DNA from: Chromobotia macracanthus | Taxonomy: Eukaryota; Chordata; Actinopteri; Cypriniformes; Botiidae | NCBI GenBank assembly: GCA_036877525.1 | Contig: JAZGTH010000019.1 | Span: forward strand, 8,354,001-8,418,000 | Direction of reading: 5' to 3' | Length of the DNA stretch: 64,000 nt | Part shown: positions 24,421-37,600 of the stretch, one piece after another | How the letters are laid out: each line of letters opens with the position of its first letter | How positions within the stretch are numbered: position 1 is the stretch's first letter | Program-made: the position numbers and the translations under genes | The notes under the pieces: generated by a model | Seen by the model: the letters and a program-made list of their open reading frames with translations, nothing else | Told to the model about the DNA's origin: nothing | The model's database searches: none

Positions 24421-24847
24421 CTAAAGAGACAGCCATCAGGCCTGAAAATACAAGGATTAAACACAGTTCACATCATTCAAAACAGATAATTAAAAATGCT
24501 TACAGCTGCTGTAATTTTAATTAAAGTTGTATAATTCTTTTCAAACAAGATGATCATAACATCATATCCTTCAGAGCAACTTCACAGTTCAGACAGGTCG
24601 TGCATATATACATGACATATACATACATTAAATACTCCCTCTTTTGTACCTGGCTGTGCATATAAGCTGCAAAATGAATAAATGTGAATATGTATAACGG
24701 TCTATTCAACGTTGGTTAAATGAATATCGTCATATAGCATTTACTGTATGTGGTTTTCTCTGCCATACAATCAGATGTTAAATAAGATTGAAGAATCAGT
24801 AAGAGAAATGTGCGTTGCTGCTGAGAACCACGTTTGAAAACAACAGC
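24421..24847 (-). promoter_or_regulatory. 5' flank of NLR gene 3
   Basis: A good minus-strand acceptor (CTGTCTCTTTAG read on the minus strand) at about 24421-24432 indicates that coding exon 1 is preceded by an intron and a non-coding exon further upstream. No coding sequence is seen between it and the minisatellite. Confidence 0.35.
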
Positions 24848-25742
24848 CCTTACGATAAAATGCTGTACCGTGGTCTTACGATAAAATGCTGTACCGTGAT
24901 CTTACGATAAAATGCCGTACCGTGGTCTTACGATAAAATGGTGTACCGTGGTCTTACGATAAAATGGTGTACCGTGGTCTTACGATAAAATGCCGTACCG
25001 TGGTCTTACGATAAAATGCCGTACCGTGGTCTTACGATAAAATGCCGTACCGTGGTCTTACGATAAAAATGCCGCACCGTGGTCTTACGATAAAACACCG
25101 TGGTCTTACGATAAAATGGTGTACCGTGGTCTTACGATAAAAATGGTGTACCGTGGTCTTACGATAAAATGGTGTACCGTGGTCTTACGATAAAATGCCG
25201 TACCGTGGTCTTACGATAAAATGCCGTACCGTGGTCTTACGATAAAATGCCGTACCGTGGTCTTACGATAAAATGCCGTACCGTGGTCTTACGATAAAAT
25301 GCTGTACCGTGGTCTTACGATAAAATGGTGTACCGTGGTCTTACGATAAAATGGTGTACCGTGGTCTTACGATAAAATGCTGTACCGTGGTCTTACGATA
25401 AAATGCTGTACCGTGGTCTTACGATAAAATGTATGTACCGTGGTCTTACGATAAAATGCTGTACCGTGGTCTTACGATAAAATGGTGTACCGTGGTCTTA
25501 CGATAAAATGCTGTACCGTGGTCTTACGATAAAATGGTGTACCGTGGTCTTACGATAAAATGCTGTACCGTGGTCTTACGATAAAATGCTGTACCGTGGT
25601 CTTACGATAAAATGGTGTACCGTGGTCTTACGATAAAATGGTGTACCGTGGTCTTACGATAAAATGCTGTACCGTGATCTTACGATAAAATGCCGTACCG
25701 TGGTCTTACGATAAAATGCCGTACCGTGGTCTTACGATAAAA
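24848..25742. repeat. 26-bp minisatellite (CTTACGATAAAATG...)
   Basis: About 34 tandem copies of a 26-bp unit read as TTACGATAAAATG, then GCC, GCT or GGT, then GTACCGTGG. The trinucleotide after ATG varies between copies in a non-random patchwork, so the array consists of a few alternating subtypes. It lies upstream of NLR gene 3, probably in its 5' intron or promoter region. Confidence 0.95.
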
Positions 25743-27493
25743 GTGTTTAAAAAGCAATTTACCTGATCTGCATGCGTTTGGGTTGTGAGGGAACCAAAGA
25801 ACAAGGAGAACATGGACAAATATCAAAACTATGTAGTGAAACAACGATACGTTAGTGGTTACTATGGTCTTAGTACAATACTGTCGTGGTTCACTACAGT
25901 ACCACACACCATGATGAACAGTGTGGATTATTTCAAATGATAAAGCTAACATAAGCCTTAACATGCTGTGGCTCAGTGTTACGTGTTATAACTATTTATC
26001 GACTTACTGCGAACGTCTTCAGTAACTGCTGGTTTCCGGCAAGCTCCTACTTTCGTTTTGACGTCGATACGTACTGGGATCCACCCCAGTGTGCCCATAA
26101 CAAGACAGTGAATCCCAGACAGACAGAAAGAAAATGTCTGCTCTGGTTGTCATGTCAACCAAACATTGCTCTCGTTCTTATTTCTACTGAGCCCTAAAGA
26201 AACAGTGCAGGAAAATAATATGGGATGCGAGAAACAAGTATTTCCAAAGCTCTGGCGTCTCCTCAATAGCTTTTGTGTTTAACAATTCGGACAGTTTATG
26301 CGCATCTGCACTCACAACAAACCTTCAACAAACCTTCAACAAACCTCTGTCTGTCTAACCAGCGGTCTCAGTGAGAGTAACACGGAAAACAAATGCGTGC
26401 AGACACTGAACACTGAGACTGTTTCAGTGAGGGACTAGTGCTGAACCTGCCCGTCGTTTCTTTCTCAGTCACTTGTACTGATGCCTGTATTGATTCTCTC
26501 TGTTCACTAAGGGACGCAGTGTGAAGCTGTCAGCAGTCTCAGACTGAAGACAGCCTTTGTTTCTCGTCTTTGGTTTTTAAGCACGTCTGAAGTGTAGCCT
26601 TCACAGTCTCAAATCACCCACAATCCTTTGCACACGTTCCCAAAACATCACAGTAATTCCCTGACACTTTCTTCGCCCAATTTCATTACGAAATGTAAGA
26701 CAAAAATGTTTTCAGAGACGAAGGCGTTTATGTTGTGTGTTATCTGGTGATAAATTAACTGCTACATTTGCTAAAAAATAATACTTTGCTAACAAGTTGG
26801 TAAAGAGTAACTGCACGCTTGTCCAAATTGTCCTGTAACTCATAACCTAGGGGTAGCTAAAGTTCTTACAACAGTAACATTATAACTCACATTTGAATTA
26901 TGAATATGTGTAATTTATGTTAATGTGTAAGTGACATTAATATTACAAATGTAAAAAGTTTTAATGGTTTTAGGAAAACTGCTCAATGTCATCACTGCTG
27001 TGATCGTGTTCAGACGGATGACTGTGTTCGGAGGAAAAGATCATGTACTGTAAGTGTTACAGTGTTTAAATGTCTGTTTATCTGTATATTACTGAACATT
27101 GCTTCTAGTGTAATTGTTTAACTACGGTGCTGGTGAAACAGGGCAAAAATGCAAGTTACTTAGAAGCTGTAAGTTTAGCCACTGATGTTAAGTTAAAATG
27201 CCTGGGTTATGAAATATAAAGTAATTCAGCATAATTTGGACTTAAACTCCATGTGCACAATTTAATACTGATGCTGTTTACTTGCATATAATTTGTTCTT
27301 TCAGCTTTGCTTTCTGTTCACTTTGTTGTTCAGAGGAGCTTCTTCTAAAATAATCCTGAAGTCAACATATAGATGAAAACATCTGAATTAAAAGGAGTTG
27401 ATAAAGAGCATAAATTGTATGCACTGAAGACTGATGATGCACTTAGGACTTAAAAATGACAGACAGGCCGATCAACTGCAATGATCAATTTGA
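25743..27493. other. Intergenic region between NLR gene 3 and the SAMHD1-like gene
   Basis: No coding exon was recognised. A possible transcription start region for NLR gene 3 lies somewhere in 25.9-26.7 kb (more CpGs, for example CGTTTTGACGTCGATACG near 26054). The remainder is AT-rich with no clear repeat. Confidence 0.3.
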
Positions 27494-28661
27494 TTTATTG
27501 AGACAAAATAAGAGGGCAAAACTGTGCTGCTGAACAAGTGTATTTCTGCCATTGAAAAAACTCAATTTCATCCTTAAAAAATATGTAACCCAAACAACAT
27601 TCAGAAGAACTGCAAAATAATCTACTACTGTAGAAACCTGGGAAAGCAATGTGTACTGTAAACTCTTCACCAAAAATATACTCATAAAATTCATTAAGTA
27701 ATGATATAAACATTAATCAATAATATTTACCTTTAAAGCATAACAACCTCTTCCCATCCTTTATTGATAACCACTAAATCCTCTTTTTATTACCCAACAC
27801 CAAATTTAATGAATAATTGTAACAGATAATAAATTAACCATCAACAAAAAGAAATTTCTCATGCAATAATATAAATCACCAGATGTTTTTTAATTTGAGA
27901 GCCTAAACAAAAGGGGTTGAGAACTCAGCAGACTTCATGGCTGCAGTATTCAGGGTCAGGATAGAGCCTTCAGGTCCCAGTAATCACCTTGCAGGAGTCA
28001 ACCTCACTTACACCACACTGGTCCTCCAGAGCACACCCTTCCAAACGTCTCCTAATCTGAGGCCTGATCTGAGGTCTGACAGAAGAAAGTGAGGGGTCAC
28101 AGGGAAAGTTTTTTTTACAGATACTGTAATGTAAACTGAGCAATCATCACATGACAATTTACACATATATATTTTAATTATATATCATATTTATCATATG
28201 TTTTCATAAAAAACAATAGCTGGAACAGAGGATCTGTGTAATATTTCCATGAACAATAAAGTCCTATACTTAATATTTATAATCTATGTCAGTTTAAATT
28301 AGATTAAAGACCCATCTCTACATTTAACACCAGTGGTTGTGTGGTGTTTATTCTCAATAAGAACTGGTGATGATGTTTGTGGAGATGTTTAATCTTCCTC
28401 TGGTGAATCTTGAGAGATTTCATGTGTTTGTTATTTACTGTTGATGTTCATCTAAGACTGTGTGACTGTCAGTCAGTTGTAGTTGTGTTTATGCTGGGCT
28501 CTTTCTCTTCTTGTTCGTCTTCATATTGTGTTTGTTAACAGCAGGTATCATCACTAATGACTCAGTCATCACCTAATAAATCCACTAATTTTCTAATTAA
28601 CAAACACTGTTTCAGTGCTACTTTTAGATTGGAACTAATACTGATGATTTAAGCTATCTAC
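27494..28661 (-). other. Probable 3' UTR or 3' flank of the SAMHD1-like gene
   Basis: A minus-strand AATAAA (TTTATT at 27494-27499) lies about 1.2 kb beyond the last coding exon. Between them, 28034-28087 looks like an exon on the minus strand: an acceptor CTTCTGTCAG and a donor GTAAGT. It has no long frame. Either a non-coding 3' exon or chance is possible. Confidence 0.3.
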
Positions 28662-31600
28662 TTAAACACCACTCATCAAAGCATCTTTACACCACTCGAG
28701 CCTTTCTTAAAAACCTCCTCATCTGAACCTCGATAGTAAACTCGAACAAGTGTTTCATAAAATTTCTCTGGCAGGATACTGGTCATCTGTTAGTACAAGA
28801 GATGTAAGACATAAGATTTGTAAGTTTGTAATAAAATAATACTGAATACTAAACAGTGTGTGCTACAATATATTGTGTACATTTAAAGAATATGTACTTT
28901 AGAATATTTTTTAAAAATTAGCTAATGTTTGTTTAATGTTTAACTTGTAGTATTCTACATGACCTCACTATGGGCCATTTTTAAATCAACATATTCATAT
29001 ATTTAATTCAGCAATCTGATTCAGGAATTCAGTTATATATTCAGTTCATCTCACCACTTTTTTAGACTGACATGAAGGCCAAATGAAACACATTGCATTG
29101 TGGGATACAATATATTCACACAGTGTGCTCTGGTTGTATACTGCACATTTTGCACAGTATGCATACTTAATTTCTTAGTGTACTGAGCAGAACACACTTA
29201 ATTTATTTACAATTAAATCATTAAACCTTTCTATGAGGAGTTTTGTTAAGATGCACTGTTTAATCTTACTTTGATTTTACAAAAACATGTACCTCATTTT
29301 TTTTAATCTTGAAGGCTTTATTGGGCTCTTTTTTACTGTAGAAGTAGACATTTTCAGTGAGGTCTTTCCCCTTCATGCCATGATCCATTTTAACCATCTG
29401 GATGAGAGAACATTTCTAAATGAATAACTCCAAGTGTAGAAATGGAGAGGAACAATGAAAAGTGTATTTATAGTAATAACATACATCAATCTCAAAATCT
29501 TCATGATTGAGTTTATGTTTCTTCACTGCTTCCCTCCAGTTTTCCTTTAGTCTCTTCTGTAGGATTTGAGAACATCAGGTTCAGTTTGATATTAATCCAA
29601 CATCTTATAAAATTAATTCATTACTGAATGTATGTTTATTAATTTCATTAATGCCATTTATTAGTGTTACTATTTTACTCCATTATAAATAAACTATTTA
29701 ATTCACTGGTTCTCAGTTCACCTACCGAATCCATGTCTTCTGGTAGTCTGGCCTCTTTCACAAACTTTGGCAGGCGTCTCATGGCAATATCTTTCACGAT
29801 GTTTCTGGCTTCCTGCAGTTCTTTTCTTGGGCTGCGTCAGGGTTTTTTTCAGAGTACAAGATCCACTCCAAAATATGATCTGTTTGAAAAACAAGAGTTT
29901 AACTGCAACCACAACAGTAAATACATCACATGTAGCTATGACACCTCTGTTCTTCACTTCATACTCCCACACTCATGTTCTGCGCTGACCTGTGAGTCTG
30001 GTGTATTCTGCCATGTTATCTATGGTTCTGGAGAAATGGAAGTGACCATCAGCTTTTACTAGGGCATCTTTAATCCTAATAAGCAAAGAGAAACATGCAT
30101 GTTTTTCACTTTATTTTATTAAATAATAAACAATCATGCATACTGTGTGCTAAATTAGCTAAATTAAATAATATGTAAAGCTAATTAAGTCTAGAACAGG
30201 GACAGTTAAACTGATTTGGATTATTTGCTGCCTGCCCCGTTCACTGGACTGTCTCATGTTAATGATTGTTTGCTCGCCTGTAGCACGATTACTCTTCTGC
30301 CTTGTCTTTGCCCTGTCTGTCTGTCTGTCTGTCTGTCTGTACAGCCTTGCACATGGATCCTTGTGAGTGTGCCCCTTCATTACAATCACATTCACAACCA
30401 GGGTTGCTTGATTATGACAAAAAAATCATAATCACGATTATTTTGACCAATACTGAGATCACAGTTTTTAACAGGATTGCTCACTGACTTTTTGTCCATT
30501 AAAAAAATAACAAATCAATTGTGAATTCAGCGGATTCAACTGAAAAAAATCAATTTCGTCAGAATAAATTAGATCAGATGTGTTTGTGCTCTGCCACAAC
30601 CTACTGAAACTCCTGAACATACATTTAACATTTTGGTAAACCACATTTAACACATGCCGCAGCCTCAGTGGAGATCACGGTTTCTTTAAGGGAAGTGAAG
30701 AAAAGGGCGCACTGTGGAGTTACAACACAGTGACAAATCAGAGAATCTTTCCAAAACGAATGTGGTACAATAATTGTTTTGTCTCAATTACGTTGTTTTT
30801 CTAATCGTTGAGAGCTAAAATTGAAATGGAAAATTTATGATGCCCTGTTTACAACTATAACAGAATAAATGCAAGTTTTTATGCGTAATGTACAGTATAA
30901 TAACTTCCTGCTACGGCAACACAATGGTAATTATACATTTGACTGCTAAATGTTGTGATTGATCAGAATCAGTTACTCCAGAGAGCTGTGTAATAATAAT
31001 AATAATCGGTAAAGCCTGCTGTAAATCAATGTTACTGTATACCAATGTTCACAGCTCACATGATTTCGATGATGTTGACTGTCTTGTGCTGGTAGGCCTG
31101 ACGATGCAGATTGTATCGGGTGCAAAACATGTCATAAATATTGTCTTTCTCCTGTTAGAAAAAAACAACACAAAACAACCATTTGTGGTGAATTTATTTT
31201 CCATAGATTACTCGAATGAAAAAGTGCACTATTGCCCATGTGTCTCACTAAACTGACAGCTCATGATGTCTTTACTGCTGAGCTTGAGACAAATACGAGA
31301 GACATCCAAAACATGTAACACTGGATAAGTAGAGAAATAAACAATACTTGAGAGGGTCTTAATAAGCAAATAACAACAAGTTTGAAACACTAAAGTTTAT
31401 TTAATCTGTAATTTTGCCAGTTCAAATTTGTGTAATACCAGTTAGTTAAGCACTAACACTAAATTCTTTGCTGAAGTAAATTCTCTGTAAACTCCTTTAT
31501 ATAACTCACTGCAAAGTGAAACCAAATCCACATTCAAGGATTAAAATATTTTCTTCTCTTAGTAAAAATGACACAAAATTCATGTACAGATAAACAGAAA

Positions 31601-34600
31601 TGATCAAACGTATACCTTGTCCCTGAAGCAGAGGTATTTTCCCCCATCCACCTCACATACTCGTGTGAGCTTCAGCAGGCGTTGATGGTCAAAGCTCTTT
31701 GAAATGCCCAGGTGATGACAATCACTGCGAAACACAAACGTAATGAAGCTAATGTCATGGTGATAGGGAAATGTTAAACCGTTTCCTGGTAAACCACATA
31801 TACCACACACACACACTGTGTGCATCTGCTCCTTTCTTCTCATCTTTGTCTTTAATTATCTTTAAATCTTTAAATTATCTTTAAATATCATTAATTTAAT
31901 TAACTTCATGTCTGTCATATTAATTTCTCATCTTTACTCAAGAGGAGAGTTTTATACAGCTCTGGTTAATATTTTTAATAATACTTGTTATATATATTTA
32001 ATAACTACTTGTTTAAATTTTTTTTAAATAATTTTGTTCATATTGTTCTGTGTTTGGCATAGTTTTATCTTATACTGTATATATGAGACAGACTTTTATG
32101 TTTTGGTTTGTTTGGCAGTAAGTTTAATGTTTCTACACAAAGAGTCACTCCATTCTTGAGAAGTTGATTACATTTTGCCCATTTTGAAAATGTTTTCAGT
32201 CAGGAGAGAGATTTTTCAGAGGCAAACGGGGGAGTGTTTTTTAAAGAATGTATGATCCATTCATAGATATCCAGGTGATATTAACCAATTAAACAGTAAA
32301 CTGAATCAGTTACATTGATATTTATTTATAATATTATATATTTACCGTGCAAAATAATCCCATTTATCCACATCAATGCCGGTGCGTTTATTTGCCACAA
32401 TCTCGTACAGGAAGGATTTGTCTTTAGTTCTGCCTTTTGCTGACCACTGTAAAAAAACAAATATTTGAATCAGTAACAGTATCAGAAGTGAACCGTTTGC
32501 TGTGCTACTTTACTGAAGTACCTCTTGTAATATATCCACCCCCTGGATTAATTCCTCAATGAAGGTCATGTCTTCCTGCAACTTCAGCCCATGCTTCTCC
32601 ATCTCCTCTTGTAGTCTGTTCTCTTCTACCATGTGCTCAAACATTTTAATTGAGGCCTCTTCATGCTAAGCACACATACACACCAACACAGATTAACACA
32701 GTACACATAGGGTTTATTTTAAATCATAACATTAAGGATAAAAATGAACACAAATCATACTGTCATAAATATATGAAACAGAAAATGAAACAGATCGTAG
32801 CAGTAAAACAAAATACACTTAAATTAGGAACATTTCATGGAGTTTTTCTTCACCTTCATGTATTTTGTTTTAAGGATTACTGCAAAAATGATGATACATT
32901 ACATACAATGATACATTTATATCATAGATTCATATACATGAAAGTTTTGATGCTCACCTTCCATTTACGTCCTGTAATTAAGAGATTTCAACACGTTAGC
33001 TCCATGAGGTGACCATGTTATTCAAAACAGCTTTTATTAGATCAGTTTAGGGGTTTGATTTACTGAGTGTCCATTTCATCATTTATGAAAATGAGGAAAT
33101 CATTTCTTTCATTCTTTAATCACCCTTATGTCATTCCAAACCTGTGCCCTATTATTTGTTTTGTGGAACACACATATTTTTCATATAATTTTTTCGTATT
33201 CATTCGTAGTGTAAGGTACAGTTAAATAGTTAGTACTTATACACTGTGACACTGTGACAGTAGAAAAGTAAAAAACTCAGTTATTTACCAGGTTGGGTCT
33301 CAGGGATGAACATGATATCAAACAAATGAGAGAATGGACCATGACCTGACAAAAAAAAAACAAATGGTATAACTATATAATTTGGTGATACCGCCAGCAT
33401 GTTTGTTAATATTATTTAACTCCCATTTACATATTTGAATTATTTGAATGAAATTACAGATTAAGCAATCACATTACTTATTATTGCCATGTGGTCTGAA
33501 TGTGGATTTTGATCTGAGTTGCTTTTTACAAATTAAGTGATCAAATGTATATGATTAAAACTAAAAGTTGTATATAAAAGTGGGGTGTACATATGTCAAT
33601 GAGGGATTGTTTGCGATTGTATGTGTTTAGATTTCTTGATTTCTTTTTCTTTTGCATATGGGTTCAATAAAGAGACTTTTAATTGCTTTTAATAAGCTTG
33701 TTAATTAATTATTGAACACTGATGGTGATGGCACTGTTTTCACGTGCTTAATATTCTTCTTTTTCCTAACTTGCATGTGTTTTGAATATTTCTTTAAAGA
33801 CAATATAATTTCCACATATAGTATAAATATTTAAATATCTGTATTTAAGTATCCCTGTCATATCAGTTAGTTTTACCTTCTAAAATGTTTATTTATATTA
33901 AGTATGTATGTATGTACGTGTGTGTTTGTGGCACTCACCTAAATCATGGCACAGACCAGCGATCTGGACACACAGTTTGTCTCGATTGGTAATGTTGAGC
34001 TCTGGTTGTTTCTCTTGTAGACTTTTAACCAGACATCCTGCTACATACGCCACCCTTCCACACACAAACAACACATCTGATAACATTTCTAGAGTCTAGT
34101 TCATGCAGTGAGGTAAAACATTTAATATAGATTTGATCCTTTAAAACTATGATTTTACAATCAAGACTTAAAGATTGTTCTCATTTTTAAATGCCATTAT
34201 TTATTTAAAATAAATTGTATCAAATAAATACATATGCATTACCCGATGGAGTGCTCAAAGCGGTTGTGTGAGGCCCCTGGATAAACCCAGTACCCTGCAC
34301 CCAGCTGTTTGATATTACGCAGTCTCTGAAACTGAGGTGTGTCTATAATCTTCACCAGCAGAGGGTGCAACTCAATATGACCGTGAATAGAGTCATTAAA
34401 CATCTACAGGATACAAAAGGGAAACTATTTAAACGAATTATGATTATAAAGAAAACCCCAAATTTGCCCATAGAAATTAGATAATTAACCAAATATGATA
34501 TAAAGCATTCTTGTGGCTTAATCTAAAGATCAGCGTTATGCCATGTAGAACATTACTGGAGATATGAGAACGTGAGCTTGTCCTCCAGGCCATCAGGCCA

Positions 34601-37600
34601 TCAGGACAATACTAACCTGACTATACATCTGTAACATAACATCACCTGTATACCACAGCCTGCTGCAGGTCAGCATTACTGCATTAATGCACTGCATGTT
34701 TGCACTTTTAACTTTTAAATTATGTAAATATATTTCGGACTTTTGCCGCTACCACCCCATATCCATCCATTCATATCCATATGTATACTTGTATGCATAT
34801 ATATTTCTTGTTTTTTTTCTCATTCTATAATGTTTATTGTGTTGTCAACTTATACAAGTTATATACTATTATGATTCTCTTAATCTTTATTTTCTTAATC
34901 TCAACTGTTTTGATTTTCTATTTTTTATTTCTAATTTTTAATGCAAACTGTGAGGATACAAAGCAAAGTCTTTCAAAGCATTTCACTACATATCGTACTG
35001 TGTACAGATGTGTATGTGAATGACCAATAAAACTTGAAACTGAAAGATCACAGTGTCTTACAGGGTAGCTCTGCTTACCCCTGGGCTAATGTACTGCTCT
35101 CCCTACAGTTCCTGTTTTTAATACTAAGCTTACCTTCACCTCTTCTGAAAGTTTATTCTTCGTCTGTAAGGAGTATTTATCTTCGATGTTCACCAATTCT
35201 GCTGTGATTTTCTCTTTCATATCTGTGGTAAAAGCAAAACCATTTCATATATTTAGTGTACAAAATATTTTCTTTCGGTTTCATTTTAGAATGTTACCTG
35301 TTAAGGACTGCAAACGGTAATGTGTCACAAAATAACATTAAAAATGTACTAGAAACCTTAATCGTTTGTTTATATTATTGTTCTATAGCGTTATAGCGTT
35401 CTCACATAAAACCATATTAACTTTATATCAACAGTATTTCTTTATTTCTTTAACCGTGTAATACATCATTTTTATGAAGGCAGGTTTATCTTAAGATATC
35501 TCCGGTGTAGCTTTCAGAGTATGTGAGTAACCATAGCAACTTGCTCTGTGATCAGTGAACACGGGGCGACACAGTTTCAGTATTACAGTAACATAATGAA
35601 GGTCATTCATTTCAGCTGTAGGCTGGAGTCAGAAGAGAAGCGACCCTCGAGCAGAACCTGCTTTCACCAAAGGGTTTCTGTTCCACAGCTGTGCAGCAAT
35701 GATTTATGGAATATTTTAGACATTATTAGATAGAAAGATTTTTTGTCAGTGTAAAAATAATCAGTGATGTTGAATATTGTCACTTACTACATCAGCTGGC
35801 AAATTTAAATCATTTTACTGATGACTATTATTGAGCATGTGGCTTAAGAACACTTTTGTCAGGTAAGGGAGAAACAAAACCGGAGCAACAAGCGAAACAA
35901 AACCGGAGCAACAAGCGAAACAAAACCGGAGCAACAAGCGAAACAAAACCGGAGCAACAAGCGAAACAAAACCGGAGCACAGAGAAAAACGCGACGAGTA
36001 AACAACCAGACGAAGAACCTGACGAGACCAAACGAGGAGCAAAAACAGGATGCAAGTACACGCAACAAGATACAAGATTACAAAGTATAAGATAAAACGA
36101 ACCGACACAAGACAGAACACACGGGGCCATTAAATAACACACAGACAGACAGACAGGACACACGGGGCCATTAAATAACACACAGACAGACAGACAGAAC
36201 ACACGGGGCCATTAAATAACACACAGACAGACAGACAGGACACACGGGGCCATTAAATAACACACAGACAGACAGACAGAACACACGGGGCCATTAAATA
36301 ACACACAGACAGACAGAACACACGGGGACCATTAAATAACACACAGACAGACAGACAGGACACACGGGGACATTAAATAACACACAGACAGACAGACAGA
36401 ACACAGACAGAACACACGGGGCCATTAAATAACACACAGACAGACAGACAGAACACACGGGGACATTAAATAACACACAGACAGACAGACAGGACACACG
36501 GGGACATTAAATAACACACAGACAGACAGACAGAACACACGGGGCCATTAAATAACACACAGACAGACAGACAGAACACACGGGGACATTAAATAACACA
36601 CAGACAGACAGACAGAACACACGGGGACATTAAATAACACACAGACAGACAGACAGAACACACGGGGACATTAAATAACACACAGACAGACAGACAGAAC
36701 ACACAGGGGCCATTAAATAACACACAGACAGACAGACAGAACACACGGGGCCATTAAATAACACACAGACAGACAGACAGAACACACGGGGCCATTAAAT
36801 AACACACAGACAGACAGACAGAACACACGGGGCCATTAAATAACACACAGACAGACAGACAGGACACACGGGGACATTAAATAACACACAGACAGACAGA
36901 CAGAACACACGGGGCCATTAAATAACACACAGACAGACAGACAGGACACACGGGGCCATTAAATAACACACAGACAGACAGGACCCATTAAATAACAACA
37001 GACAGAACACACGGGGCCATTAAATAACACACAGACAGACAGACAGACAGGACACACGGGGACATTAAATAACACACAGACAGACAGACAGACAGGACAC
37101 ACGGGGCCATTAAATAACACACAGACAGAACACACGGGGCCATTAAATAACACAGACAGACAGGACACACGGGGCCATTAAATAACACACAGACAGACAG
37201 ACAGACAGGACACACGGGGCCATTAAATAACACACAGACAGACAGACAGAACACACGGGGCCATTAAATAACACACAGACAGACAGACAGGACACACGGG
37301 GCCATTAAATAACACACAGACAGACAGACAGGACACACGGGGCCATTAAATAACACACAGACAGACAGAGAGAACACACGGGGCCATTAAATAACACACA
37401 GACAGACAGAGAGAACACACGGGGCCATTAAATAACACACAGACAGACAGAGAGAACACACGGGGCCATTAAATAACACACAGACAGACAACACACGGGG
37501 ACATTAAATAACACACAGACAGGACACACGGGGACATTAAATAACACACAGACAGACAGACAGGACACACGGGGACATTAAATAACACACAGACAGACAG

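Noticed and set aside
24848..25742. Possible CRISPR-like array
   Set aside because: Units are directly adjacent with no unique spacers, and the organism is a vertebrate. The same holds for the other arrays.
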